From contig CAJLWM010000003.1 of NCBI GenBank assembly GCA_905210415.1, positions 1-64,000 on the forward strand: a DNA stretch of 64,000 nucleotides, read 5' to 3'. Source of the DNA: an uncultured Prevotellaceae bacterium (GTDB lineage Bacteria; Bacteroidota; Bacteroidia; Bacteroidales; Muribaculaceae). Every line of letters begins with the position of its first letter. The stretch's first letter is position 1. Positions 1 through 9,040 of the stretch are shown one piece after another. The position numbers and the translations under genes are program-made. Under the pieces are notes generated by a model. The model saw nothing but the letters and a program-made list of their open reading frames with translations. It was not told the origin of the DNA and did not search any database.

Positions 1-635
1 TCGCCCCACACCACAGCCACATATTGGCGCTTGGTGGTCTTGTTGAAGAACTGTAACCCGAGGTGAGTTTTTGCTCGCGGAGTCTTTGCGATTACCAATA
101 GTCCTGACGTGTCCTTGTCGATGCGGTGCACAAGACCCATGCGAGGGTCGCTTACGTCATAATCAGGGTTGTCCTTGAAGTGGTAAGCGAGCGCGTTCAC
201 CAAAGTGCCACTGTAGTTGCCGTGTCCTGGGTGTACGACAAGACCTGCAGGTTTGTTCACCACCAGCAGTTCGTCGTCTTCATACACTATATTTAGAGGT
301 ATGTCCTCTGGGATAATTTCGTTTTCGTAGCGTGGACGGTCCATGACGATGCGGATGTCATCGCCAGGCTTTACGCGATAGTTTGATTTCACCACTTTGT
401 CGTTTACCCTGATGCATTCGGCCTCGGCAGCATTCTGTATGCGGTTGCGCGAGGTGTTTGGGATGCGGGTGGTGAGGTATTTGTCGATTCTCAGAAGCAC
501 TTGGCCCTTGTCAACAGTGAAGTGGAAGTGTTCCCAAAGGTCACGTCCGTTCTCTGTGAAATCGGGTTGTTGCTCAAAGTCAAATTCTTCGTTTATTTCG
601 TTTATCTCGTTGTTGTCGATTGTTTCGTTACTCAT
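1..635 (-). CDS. rluD: RluD-type 23S rRNA pseudouridine synthase (3' end cut by window edge)
   Basis: Partial gene, read from ATG at 635 to the window edge (about 211 residues present). After an acidic, Asn/Glu-rich N-terminus there is an S4 RNA-binding domain (about residues 45-95) and the start of the RluA/RluD catalytic domain. The signature HRIDKDTSGLL lies at about 170-180, with D173 as the catalytic Asp known for the family. RluD-type enzymes modify uridines of 23S rRNA helix 69; the exact target is inferred. It starts 19 bp after the stop of the PASTA-domain gene and is probably co-transcribed with it. Confidence 0.93.
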   Translation of the reverse strand, partial: MSNETIDNNEINEINEEFDFEQQPDFTENGRDLWEHFHFTVDKGQVLLRIDKYLTTRIPNTSRNRIQNAAEAECIRVNDKVVKSNYRVKPGDDIRIVMDRPRYENEIIPEDIPLNIVYEDDELLVVNKPAGLVVHPGHGNYSGTLVNALAYHFKDNPDYDVSDPRMGLVHRIDKDTSGLLVIAKTPRAKTHLGLQFFNKTTKRQYVAVVWG

Positions 636-654
636 CTGTGTTTGGGTGTGTGTT

Positions 655-1287
655 TTAGATCAGCGATGGGTCGGTGAGCGTTTCTCCGCCATCGTTTATT
701 ACATTCACGTTGTTGATGTCTTCGTCGATAGAATCGGTGCTGTAAGAGCCGTTACCAACGAGCAAGGTGATTTGTGAAGAAGGCGTAACTCTTTCGCCCT
801 GTTTCACGCTGCGACCGTTGATTGTGACATCAAGAATCAGCCCGTTGTATGCCGAAGGTGTGAGTTCGATGTGAATGTTGCGGAATCCAAGGCCCTCAAG
901 CATTGATTGTCCGGTGCGCACCGACATGTCCTTCACGTTTGGCATAGTGATTAGGCGTGGGCTGAACGGAGTGACGGTAAGGTAGATTGTGCGGAGTGAT
1001 TTCACGGCAGAGAAAGCCTTTGGGCTTTGTTCAATAACGCTGCCAGGACTGTAGGAGTCGTTGTATGTAGAGTCGCTGATTTCCCATTTCAGGCCTTTTC
1101 CCTCGAGTATTGCTATGGCTTCACGCAATGGTTTGCCTTTCACGTCGGGCACTTCTTGGCTTTGTCCGTGTTGTGTGAAAATATTCATAGCAAGGAAACT
1201 TAAAGATAGTAGCACTATCGCTGTCGCCAAAATGAGAATGGCGTTGAATATAATTGGATGCTTTTGAGAAAAAAGTTTGATTTGCAT
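655..1287 (-). CDS. PASTA domain membrane protein
   Basis: 210 residues: a short cytoplasmic N-terminus, one transmembrane helix (about 14-35), then two PASTA repeats (about 43-108 and 113-180) and an acidic tail. PASTA domains bind peptidoglycan or muropeptides in penicillin-binding proteins and Ser/Thr kinases. Here there is no kinase or transpeptidase domain, so it is a stand-alone inner-membrane anchored PASTA protein facing the periplasm. From memory, Bacteroidales carry this gene just upstream of rluD. The precise role is unknown. Confidence 0.85.
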   Translation of the reverse strand: MQIKLFSQKHPIIFNAILILATAIVLLSLSFLAMNIFTQHGQSQEVPDVKGKPLREAIAILEGKGLKWEISDSTYNDSYSPGSVIEQSPKAFSAVKSLRTIYLTVTPFSPRLITMPNVKDMSVRTGQSMLEGLGFRNIHIELTPSAYNGLILDVTINGRSVKQGERVTPSSQITLLVGNGSYSTDSIDEDINNVNVINDGGETLTDPSLI

Positions 1288-1467
1288 ATTAGAAGGTTTT
1301 AATTGATTTAATATGTATATGCAAATTTAGGCAAAATCGGTAGATAAAGCGATATGTATGGGCAAATAATTTGCGTGAATTGGCGCGTTGGGAGTGGTGT
1401 GGAGAGCTTGGTAATGCATTTCGTGCTACTAAGTGGTGGGCGTAGGCACGGTGGGTATGGATATGAC

Positions 1468-1510
1468 CAAAGCGGACACATCGATAAATGAGTTCGGTGT
1501 GTCCGCTTTG
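1468..1510 (-). terminator. Hairpin terminator downstream of the omega-subunit gene
   Basis: A perfect 13-bp inverted repeat (arms 1468-1480 and 1498-1510, 17-nt loop) lies 36 bp past the stop of the omega-subunit gene and upstream of the PASTA gene. It is well placed to end the BamD-omega transcript. No long T run follows on the minus strand, so intrinsic termination is inferred from the strong stem alone. Confidence 0.6.
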
Positions 1511-1546
1511 CGGATATGTTTTCGGGCAGAAAAATCTGCTTTAGAT

Positions 1547-1891
1547 TTATTCTGCTCTGTCGAGGATGTCGCGGTTTTTCGCCATGTTGCGATAAGCGAT
1601 TTTGCCGTCTTCAAACTCTTGTGTAGCGATAAGAGTTGGCTTTGGAAGGTGCTCGTAGTACTTTGAGATTTCGATTTGTTCGCGGTTCTCAGAGATTTCT
1701 TCGAGGCTATCGTTCATTGAAGCAAATTCTTGAAGCTTCTTTTCAAGGTCATGCTTCATTTCGGCAGCAATCTGGTTGGCGCGTTTGCTGATTATGCACA
1801 CGGTTTCATAAATGTTTCCAGTTGGCTCAGCCAATTCGATTAGGTCGTGAGTCACTGTGTTAAGTGGAGCATTTGTCTTCTTGTAATCCAT
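1547..1891 (-). CDS. rpoZ: DNA-directed RNA polymerase omega subunit, Bacteroidota type (Rpb6 fold)
   Basis: 114-residue soluble acidic protein. Its N-terminal half resembles the Rpb6/omega family: a conserved stretch with NIYETVCIISKRANQIA at about 26-42, followed by helices. Omega stabilises beta-prime folding in RNA polymerase. In Bacteroidota the gene is diverged and is often annotated only as Rpb6 or hypothetical. It lies 71 bp after the BamD-like lipoprotein gene on the same strand, the usual pairing in this order as I recall it. Confidence 0.75.
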   Translation of the reverse strand: MDYKKTNAPLNTVTHDLIELAEPTGNIYETVCIISKRANQIAAEMKHDLEKKLQEFASMNDSLEEISENREQIEISKYYEHLPKPTLIATQEFEDGKIAYRNMAKNRDILDRAE

Positions 1892-1962
1892 TTTGCTTAA
1901 TCAAAAATTATATTTTTGTATTTTGTTTATTTCGTTTTCTGTTTGCCTGCGTATGTGAGGAG

Positions 1963-2775
1963 TTAGTTCTTCACGTGCTTAGAGGCGATTTTGAATATGT
2001 TGTCGGCTTCGTGACGGTTGTCGCTTTCAGGGAAATCGTTGATGAAGCTGTAGTATTCGTCAATCACGTCGCGGAAGCGTTCTTCCTTTCTCTCTTGAGT
2101 AGATTGGAGCGCTTCTTGGTAGCGAGCCTTCAAAACAAGCATTTCAAGTTTTTCTTTGTATTTGCTGTAAGGGTAATCCTTCAGCGCATTTTTTGCCACG
2201 ATTACAGCCGACTCATAGTTGTTGCCCATATAAGTGCCGAGGTTGTAATATAGGGTGGCATTTTCCAATTCTTTAAGCACCAGTTTGTCTTGAAGCTCGA
2301 AGATGGCGTTTTGTGCGATTGACACCTTGTCGCTTTTGGGGAAATAGTCGAGGAAGTTTTGCAGCTCTTGTATTGCCTTCACGGTGCCCGATTGGTCGAG
2401 CTGAGTTTCTGGCGAATCAAGGTAGTAGCCGTAGCCGCAGTAGAATCGTGCCAATTCGGTGAATTGACCCTTAGGGTAGTGCTGATAGTAAGTCTTGAAA
2501 TAAGAACTTGCGGTGAGGTAGTCCTTGTTCTCGTAGTGGCTCATTGCCAAGAGGTAAAGCGATTCCTCTGCTTTGTCTGTTCCTTTAAATACAGTCACGA
2601 TGTCCTCGAGGATTGTGTAGGCTTGAGTGTATTTGCCTTTTTCGTAAGCCTCTTTGGCGTAGGTGTATTTATAGTTGTAGTCGGAACTTTTGAGTACTCG
2701 GTTGTATTCTCCGCAAGAAGTGAGAACAATAGCCATCCCCAAAACTGCTCCAAATATGCTGTTAATCTTTCTCAT
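1963..2775 (-). CDS. bamD: BamD-like outer membrane assembly lipoprotein
   Basis: 270 residues with a lipoprotein signal peptide (lipobox ending at C21, VLTSC) followed by tandem TPR-like helical pairs (about 30-260), including KGKYTQAYTILEDI and YLTASSYFKTYYQHYPKGQF. This is the architecture of BamD, the periplasmic lipoprotein that works with BamA in inserting beta-barrel proteins. The length matches BamD (about 245-270). The start has a clear signal peptide directly behind it. First gene of the unit that continues into the omega-subunit gene. Confidence 0.87.
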   Translation of the reverse strand: MRKINSIFGAVLGMAIVLTSCGEYNRVLKSSDYNYKYTYAKEAYEKGKYTQAYTILEDIVTVFKGTDKAEESLYLLAMSHYENKDYLTASSYFKTYYQHYPKGQFTELARFYCGYGYYLDSPETQLDQSGTVKAIQELQNFLDYFPKSDKVSIAQNAIFELQDKLVLKELENATLYYNLGTYMGNNYESAVIVAKNALKDYPYSKYKEKLEMLVLKARYQEALQSTQERKEERFRDVIDEYYSFINDFPESDNRHEADNIFKIASKHVKN

Positions 2776-2947
2776 TCTAAAAAATGCCTTTTAGTCTGCA
2801 AAATTACGAAATTCCTCAGTATTTGCAAAACGTTTGGCGCACAAAACATTTAATGTCTTGAAAAATATGCAAATTTTTGCTTATTCTGTGCTAAAAACTT
2901 TGATTGTAAGCGTTGTGGTGATGATATGGTACAGGGATGTAATATCG

Positions 2948-3610
2948 CTAATCTTTGTGGCACAACACGAGTTTGCCCAAGATTTTCACTATGTTTCTGC
3001 GCGACAAATCACCGGGGTTTGAGCCAGGTTCTCCCTCGGGAATTGCAATGCCTTTTTTCTTGTAGTGCTGCACCCAGTATTGAGGGATTTTGCCATTGCT
3101 GTCGCGAAAAGTCATGGGTATCGGCGAGAATAAAGGCTTGCCATCACAGTCGACGTAGCTTATCTGCACCAATTCGCTACAATATATGGTGCTGTCGTCG
3201 GGCAAGAAATAATAGTCGTAGGCTTTGCCGAGGTGAGAAAATGAGTTGCGGAGCGATTGCTTCACGTCGAAAGGCGCTTGCACTTTGCCCACAACTATGA
3301 AGTGTGATGTGGTGTCGCTGTCGGTTTTTCTTTCGCTGAGGAATGTGTTCAGACTGCTGTGTCTAACTCCTTGATAGTCGGCGTGTATGACAGACGGGAC
3401 GTGGCTCTTGTCGTCGATATAGAATATGGCGACGTGGTCGATAGGCAACTGCCCAGTGCCTTCGGTTACGGCAGTGATAGCATTCCCTTTGTTGTTTACC
3501 ACGAATAGTAGGTCGGCAGGGCGTAGGCTGTCGGCGCACACTTCGCCTAATTGTGCATGGCAAATGGTGAATGTGAGAATGACAGCTATTGTGAGTAAAA
3601 TTCTTTTCAT
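2948..3610 (-). CDS. YiiX/YebB-like NlpC/P60-superfamily cysteine hydrolase
   Basis: 220 residues, signal peptide 1-19 (cut after CHA). The permuted NlpC/P60 (YiiX) pattern is visible: DHVAIFY with H59, and IYCSELV with C144, the likely catalytic pair. Family members are papain-like enzymes proposed to cut peptide or lipid amide and ester bonds; the substrate is unknown. It is read divergently from the GH95 gene and shares a roughly 210-bp intergenic region with it. Predicted periplasmic. Confidence 0.8.
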   Translation of the reverse strand: MKRILLTIAVILTFTICHAQLGEVCADSLRPADLLFVVNNKGNAITAVTEGTGQLPIDHVAIFYIDDKSHVPSVIHADYQGVRHSSLNTFLSERKTDSDTTSHFIVVGKVQAPFDVKQSLRNSFSHLGKAYDYYFLPDDSTIYCSELVQISYVDCDGKPLFSPIPMTFRDSNGKIPQYWVQHYKKKGIAIPEGEPGSNPGDLSRRNIVKILGKLVLCHKD

Positions 3611-3693
3611 GCCACAAAATTAGCAAATTCCGATAAATGTGGGTAGTGTTGGCATAAAACATTGTTGGAATCGTGCAGAAAAATGTGGCTTGG

Positions 3694-3726
3694 TTTGGTG
3701 GGGTAGCGGAATTATGATTATATTTG
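3694..3726 (+). promoter_or_regulatory. Bacteroidota-type promoter of the GH95 gene
   Basis: A TTTG box at 3694-3697 and a TAnnTTTG box at 3719-3726 (TATATTTG) are separated by 21 bp, matching the known Bacteroidota sigma-ABfr consensus. This would give a 5' leader of about 90 nt before the ATG at 3825. Confidence 0.5.
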
Positions 3727-3824
3727 TAATATGCAAAGATTGTGCGATTGTGAAGACTGAAAGCGAGTCTGCCGCTGTCTTTTGCCTTCGACGTAAACCC
3801 GAAAAAAAACACTCTATTAAGATT

Positions 3825-6299
3825 ATGATAAAAAAACGGTTGTTTGTATTTGGCGTTGCGCTTGCCATGGGTGCAATGGCTATGCTTTATGCCTCAAATG
3901 AGGGAATGAAAATGTGGTATGACCGCCCTGCAAAATATTGGGAGGAGGCTCTTGCCATAGGAAATGGTCGCATTGGCGCCATGGTGTATGGCGGTGTTGA
4001 CGAGGAAGTGATAATGCTCAACGAGTCAACCCTCTGGTCAGGAATGCCGCAACAGAAAGAAAAGGTCAACCCCGAAGCGTATTCTTACTTGAGCAAAGTG
4101 AGAGCCGCTCTCAACAAGAAAGATTATGCCGAGGCTGACAATCTGTGCCGAAAGATGCAGGGCTATTTTTCGCAGAGCTATCTGCCGCTCGGCGACTTGA
4201 AAATTACGCAGTACGCAAGCGGGAAGGCTAAGAATTATCGTCGAGAGCTGCTTCTTGACGAGGCTGTGAGCAAGGTGTGCTTTGAGAAAGATGGCATCAT
4301 ATATACTCGCACTGCATTTATTTCGGCACCAGATAGCGTGATGGCTTTCAGGATAGAGGCCGATCAGTCAGGCAGTGTGTCGTTTAAGGCTTCGCTCACA
4401 AGCCAGTTGCAAAATGAAGTGTCGCATTGTGGCGAATGTGCCGTGATGGGTGGTAATGCACCTGCATGGCTTGACCCAGTGTATTATAACAAGCCGGGCC
4501 GTGAACCTATGCTTATGGAGGTGAACGGACATAAAGGAATGCGTTGGCAGGCTGCTATGAGGGTGAGTGCTGATGGTGGAAAGGTGATAGTGAAAGATGG
4601 CGCTGTGGAAGTGACTGGCGCTAATTCGGCAGTGATTTACCTTTCGGCTGCTACAAGCTATAATGGCCCGTATCGCTATCCCGATACCGATGGCGTTGAC
4701 GAGAAAGCGGTAAATGCACGCCGATTGAATGCAGCATTGCAATCAGACTATTTGAGCATTAAGCGCAGGCATATCGCTGACTATTCTCGACTGTTTGACA
4801 GAGTGGAATTAAATGTCAATCCAACTGCCGACGAGAATGGCGTGAGCTATTTGCCAACAGACAAGCGATTGCAGCTATATGCCAAAGGCGGCAAGGATTC
4901 TCGTCTTGAAGAAATGTACTTCCAATTTGGTAGATATCTGCTGATTTCTTGTTCGAGAGAAGGCGGTGTGCCAGCCAATCTGCAAGGAATATGGAATAAG
5001 GAATTGCGCGCTCCTTGGAGCTCAAACTATACAACAAACATCAACACGGAGATGAACTATTGGCCTGTGGAAACCACCAATCTGAGCGAACTGCATGCGC
5101 CGATGCTCGACTGGGTGTGCAACCTCTCGAAATCAGGCAAACGCACAGCATCGGAGTATTATGGCACACGCGGATGGGTGACCCATCAGAATAGCGACAT
5201 CTGGTGCTTGAGCAATGCTGTTGGCAACTGTGGCGACGGTGACCCGTTGTGGGCCAATTGGTATATGGCAAGCGGATGGTTGTGCCAAGATTTGTGGGAG
5301 CATTATGCTTTCACTGGCGACAAGGATTTCTTGCGCACCAAGGCATATCCGGTGATGAAGTCGGCTGCTGAATTCTGCTGCGATTGGCTTGTGAAGAAAG
5401 ACGGTCAGTTGGTGACAATGCCATCTACTTCGCCAGAGAATGCGTTCCTCATTGACGGTAAGGCATATTCGGTTACCGAAGGCTGCACGATGGACTATGC
5501 TATCATGAGAGATTTGTTTGGCAATGTGATAGCGTCGAGCAAGGCGCTTGGCGTCGACGGAGCGTTTGCGAAGAAACTGCAAGGAATATTGAAGAAGTTG
5601 CCACCATATAAAATCGGAAGCAAGGGACAATTGTTGGAATGGAGTGAAGAGTTTGAAGAAACCGATGTGCGTCACCGCCACATGTCGCACCTCTATGGTT
5701 TGTATCCGGGCAATTCTATTTCTCCGCTCACCACACCACAATTGGCTGCGGCTGTAGACAAGAGCCTTGAATTGCGCGGCGATGAGGCTACCGGTTGGAG
5801 TAAGGGTTGGAAGATAAATATTGCAGCCCGATTGCTCGATGGCAACCATGCATATAAGATGGTGCGCGAGATTATGCAATACTTCGACCCGAAAGAGGGT
5901 TGGGGTGCAGGTGGCACATATCCTAACTTGTTTGATGCTCACCCACCATTCCAGATTGATGGCAACTTTGGCGCCACCGCAGGTGTGGCGGAGATGTTGC
6001 TTCAAAGCCAATTGGGAGAGATATTCTTGTTGCCAGCGTTGCCAGATGCTTGGCGCGACGGCAATGTGCGCGGCCTGAAGGCTCGTGGCAATTTTGAGGT
6101 TGACATTGAGTGGAACAATCTGCAGTTGAGCAAAGCCAAGGTGAAGAGCAACATAGGCGGCAAGTGCGTGATGCGCTCGGCAATGCCTTTGCGCATCGAA
6201 GGCGTGCAAAGAGAGATGAAGCGCGACGGACGATATTATGTGGTGTCGTTTGATAGCAAGGCGGGACAAACATACGACGTTTTGCCTGAGTTCCTCTGA
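3825..6299 (+). CDS. Glycoside hydrolase family 95 (alpha-L-fucosidase or alpha-L-galactosidase)
   Basis: 824 residues from the ATG at 3825, chosen because a signal peptide follows (MIKKRLFVFG...); the open frame runs further upstream without one. GH95 hallmarks are present in order: N-terminal beta domain with ALAIGNGRIGAMVYGG, an (alpha/alpha)6 domain with NINTEMNYW (N405 and N407), STSPENAF (E538, candidate general acid) and QIDGNFG (D712). These match in order and rough spacing the Asn-Asn-Glu-Asp set known from Bifidobacterium AfcA. It removes terminal fucose or galactose from host or plant glycans, probably in the periplasm. No SusC/SusD genes flank it, so it is not in a polysaccharide utilization locus here. 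Confidence 0.9.
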   Translation: MIKKRLFVFGVALAMGAMAMLYASNEGMKMWYDRPAKYWEEALAIGNGRIGAMVYGGVDEEVIMLNESTLWSGMPQQKEKVNPEAYSYLSKVRAALNKKDYAEADNLCRKMQGYFSQSYLPLGDLKITQYASGKAKNYRRELLLDEAVSKVCFEKDGIIYTRTAFISAPDSVMAFRIEADQSGSVSFKASLTSQLQNEVSHCGECAVMGGNAPAWLDPVYYNKPGREPMLMEVNGHKGMRWQAAMRVSADGGKVIVKDGAVEVTGANSAVIYLSAATSYNGPYRYPDTDGVDEKAVNARRLNAALQSDYLSIKRRHIADYSRLFDRVELNVNPTADENGVSYLPTDKRLQLYAKGGKDSRLEEMYFQFGRYLLISCSREGGVPANLQGIWNKELRAPWSSNYTTNINTEMNYWPVETTNLSELHAPMLDWVCNLSKSGKRTASEYYGTRGWVTHQNSDIWCLSNAVGNCGDGDPLWANWYMASGWLCQDLWEHYAFTGDKDFLRTKAYPVMKSAAEFCCDWLVKKDGQLVTMPSTSPENAFLIDGKAYSVTEGCTMDYAIMRDLFGNVIASSKALGVDGAFAKKLQGILKKLPPYKIGSKGQLLEWSEEFEETDVRHRHMSHLYGLYPGNSISPLTTPQLAAAVDKSLELRGDEATGWSKGWKINIAARLLDGNHAYKMVREIMQYFDPKEGWGAGGTYPNLFDAHPPFQIDGNFGATAGVAEMLLQSQLGEIFLLPALPDAWRDGNVRGLKARGNFEVDIEWNNLQLSKAKVKSNIGGKCVMRSAMPLRIEGVQREMKRDGRYYVVSFDSKAGQTYDVLPEFL

Positions 6300-6376
6300 T
6301 TGCCGAATTGTGATAAATTGCAAAAATATTGCTGATTTTCTCTTATAGAATTGATATTTTCTTTGCAAGAAATAAT

Positions 6377-6384
6377 TAACTTTG
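6377..6384 (+). promoter_or_regulatory. TAnnTTTG promoter box of the murein-peptide operon
   Basis: TAACTTTG lies 35 bp before the ATG of the transglutaminase-like gene, matching the Bacteroidota -7 box; no clear -33 partner at standard spacing. It would drive the three-gene operon to 10189. Confidence 0.4.
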
Positions 6385-6418
6385 CAATATTAAGTAGATA
6401 TATAAACCAGTTAATAAA

Positions 6419-7843
6419 ATGAACAAAAAATCGATTTTGGCGTTGGCTCTGTGTGCAATAGGCACTACAGGCATGGCGCAGACATGGAAAACTGAGGTGA
6501 GTAAGGCGATAGATAGGGGCGAATTTGCTCGCGCTGAGAGCATGCTCGATGAGTTGCCCAAGAGTGACAAGGCTGCTTACGAAGTTCAGATAGACTCACT
6601 TCGCAAAACTATGAGTCGCATTCGCAGGGATTTCAGCATTACACCGGCGGCAGGTAGGGCTCGCATAGAGAAAAAGCTGGGTAAGATGGCGGTGTCGGAT
6701 TATGATATTGCGCGATGGAAACTCAATAAATATATAGAATATAAAGTGATTGACGGCCAGGAATGGTGGTTTCGTCGCGGCATAAGCAATTTCAGTTTGC
6801 TCAACCGCGAATTGTTTGCCGTGGTCAACGAGAAAGATCGCCACGAGGGATATATGGCTTCGACTGCAGTGCATTACAACGACGCTATGAAAACCAAAGC
6901 CGACAAAAACGGCACCAGAGATTGGCGTCTCGCAAATATCACTATGACCATAGATGTTGACGCTGATGTTGTGCCAGCAGGCGAGATATTGAGAGTGTGG
7001 ATGCCTATCCCATATGAAAACCTCCGTCAGAAGAATGTGAAATTGCTGAAGAGTTCACATCCTGCCACATTGTCGGAAGGCAGCATCCATCACACAGCAT
7101 ATATGGAGGCAAAGGCAGTAGCAGGGCAGAAGACCCATTTCGAAATCAATTATAGCTACGAGGTGGGTGAGCGCCACATCGATCAGGCCACATTGTTAAA
7201 GCGCGTGAAACCTTATGATAAGCAATCTGATGTGTATAAGCGCTACACTGCTTCGGAATATCCTCACCAAGTGGTGACTCCGCAAATGCAGATTTTGGCG
7301 AAGACTATAGTTGGAACAGAGACCAACCCTGTGCTTCAGGCATCTAAGATATATGATTGGATTGCAGGCAATTTTGAGTGGGCTGGGGCTCGAGAGTACA
7401 GCACAATTCCCAACATCCCAGAATATGTGCTTGAAATACAGCATGGCGATTGTGGGCAGGTGTCGTTGCTCTACATCACACTATGCCGCAGCATAGGCAT
7501 TCCGGCACGTTGGGAGAGTGGCTGGATGCTACACCCAGGAGAAGTGAATCTGCACGACTGGTCAGAAACGTATTTTGAAGGCGTGGGTTGGGTGCCTACC
7601 GACCAATCGTTTGGTCGCTCTACGCGCACCGAACCGCTTGCCGACTACTACAAGACCGGACTTGACGTATACCGTATGGCAGCTAACGAAGGTGTGGGCG
7701 GAGAATTTAGCCCAAAGAAAAAGTATATCCGTTGCGAGACTGTGGATTCGCAGGCTGGCGAAGTGGAATGGCGCGGTGGCAATCTTGAGTATGGCACATG
7801 GCACTACGACTTGAATGTAAACAGTATGACTCCAATTAAATAG
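6419..7843 (+). CDS. Exported transglutaminase-like cysteine protease
   Basis: 474 residues, signal peptide 1-20 (cut after GMA). A middle domain (about 170-290) precedes a transglutaminase-like core with the full triad: C345 (GDCGQVSLLY), H379 (LHDWSETYF) and D395 (VPTDQSFG). Such proteins in bacteria are usually peptidases rather than cross-linkers. First gene of an operon with an NlpC/P60 endopeptidase (14-bp gap) and a dipeptide epimerase. That context suggests a role in breaking down murein peptides in the periplasm; the exact bond cut is not evident. Confidence 0.85.
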   Translation: MNKKSILALALCAIGTTGMAQTWKTEVSKAIDRGEFARAESMLDELPKSDKAAYEVQIDSLRKTMSRIRRDFSITPAAGRARIEKKLGKMAVSDYDIARWKLNKYIEYKVIDGQEWWFRRGISNFSLLNRELFAVVNEKDRHEGYMASTAVHYNDAMKTKADKNGTRDWRLANITMTIDVDADVVPAGEILRVWMPIPYENLRQKNVKLLKSSHPATLSEGSIHHTAYMEAKAVAGQKTHFEINYSYEVGERHIDQATLLKRVKPYDKQSDVYKRYTASEYPHQVVTPQMQILAKTIVGTETNPVLQASKIYDWIAGNFEWAGAREYSTIPNIPEYVLEIQHGDCGQVSLLYITLCRSIGIPARWESGWMLHPGEVNLHDWSETYFEGVGWVPTDQSFGRSTRTEPLADYYKTGLDVYRMAANEGVGGEFSPKKKYIRCETVDSQAGEVEWRGGNLEYGTWHYDLNVNSMTPIK

Positions 7844-7857
7844 ATAAAGAAGAATCA

Positions 7858-8997
7858 ATGAAAAAGATTAGTTTAATAGTATTATTGATGATGATGTCGA
7901 TAGGTACTATGTGGTCACAGAATGTGAATGAATTGTTGAGCGATTTGAAAAAAGAAATTGCGCCTGATGGCAGAACAGCCATTTGGGATGTGAATACAGC
8001 CACGCAAAACGGTGTTGTGACACTTTATGGTAAGGTAGATAGCAATCGTTTGAATGCCGCTATCGAGAAGACGCTCAACGAGAAGGGTGTGAAATTTAAC
8101 AATAATCTGATTATACTTGAGAATATGCCGGAAACTCCATGGGCGTTTGTGAAATTGTCGGTGGCTTCGTTCCGCACAGCCGGACGCCATGCCGCTGAGA
8201 TGGCTACACAAGGCATTATGGGCACGCCAGTGCAATTGCTCGACAGCGACGGCGATTGGATTCGCGTGCGTATGCCGGATGATTACATCGCTTATGTGCC
8301 AGCCAACTCGCTTGTAAAGGCCGATGCTGCTCGTATGGCAGAATGGAAGAAAGCTAAGCGCTATGTGGTGACTGTATATCAAACTCGTCTTGTGGCTGCT
8401 CCTGAGAGCGACGAAACTGTTTCGGACCTTGTGATGGGTAATATCCTTGAGTATAAGGGCGTTGCAAAGAAAGGCAAATGGATAGAATTGGCTACTCCTG
8501 ATGGCCGTGTAGGTTATGTATCGGCCAAGGAAGTTGAGGATTTCGCAGAATGGGCAAAGCAGGATTTTGATGCCGCTCGCATCGAGACCACTGCACGCCG
8601 AATGATGGGTTCTGGATATTTGTGGGGTGGCACATCAAGCAAGCTCACCGACTGCTCTGGCCTTGCAAAAGTAAGCTATTTCTCAAATGCCATCATTCTC
8701 CAACGCGATGCTTCGCAACAGGCACTCACTGGCAAGCGCATCGAGGCAAAAGACTGGAAGACAGCAAAGACTGGCGACCTCTTGTTCTTTGGCAGCGCAT
8801 CGGGCAGGGTGACACACGTGTGCATCTATTTGCGCGATGGTAAATACATCCACTGCTCTGGTCAGGTGAAAATCAATAGCGTGGATCCTGAAGCCGACGA
8901 CTACCTCACCACACCATTCCTCTCTATCAGCCGCATCGACGGTATGGTGGGCACAAAGGGCATTGTGGCTGTTCGCAATCACCCTTGGTATTTCTGA
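7858..8997 (+). CDS. SH3-NlpC/P60 gamma-D-glutamyl-diamino acid endopeptidase
   Basis: 379 residues: signal peptide 1-20, a short N-terminal domain, two SH3b-like domains (about 95-150 and 165-225), then an NlpC/P60 catalytic domain with C266 (TDCSGLAK), H320 (THVCIYL) and H332 (YIHCSG). The layout matches the YkfC-type enzymes known to cut the gamma-D-Glu to diamino acid bond of murein peptides that have a free N-terminal L-Ala. This releases L-Ala-D-Glu, the substrate of the epimerase encoded next. Predicted periplasmic. Confidence 0.88.
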   Translation: MKKISLIVLLMMMSIGTMWSQNVNELLSDLKKEIAPDGRTAIWDVNTATQNGVVTLYGKVDSNRLNAAIEKTLNEKGVKFNNNLIILENMPETPWAFVKLSVASFRTAGRHAAEMATQGIMGTPVQLLDSDGDWIRVRMPDDYIAYVPANSLVKADAARMAEWKKAKRYVVTVYQTRLVAAPESDETVSDLVMGNILEYKGVAKKGKWIELATPDGRVGYVSAKEVEDFAEWAKQDFDAARIETTARRMMGSGYLWGGTSSKLTDCSGLAKVSYFSNAIILQRDASQQALTGKRIEAKDWKTAKTGDLLFFGSASGRVTHVCIYLRDGKYIHCSGQVKINSVDPEADDYLTTPFLSISRIDGMVGTKGIVAVRNHPWYF

Positions 8998-9040
8998 TAA
9001 ATCAAATTGAAGATATAAACTATAAAAAAACTAAACAGAT

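Noticed and set aside
3825-6299. Polysaccharide utilization locus around the GH95 enzyme
   Set aside because: No SusC/SusD pair, sulfatase or hybrid regulator flanks it; neighbours belong to murein metabolism and envelope assembly.
5133-6368. A 411-codon minus-strand open frame opposite the GH95 gene
   Set aside because: It mirrors the codon pattern of the GH95 gene, whose catalytic motifs are all intact; no start signals or known domain on the minus strand.
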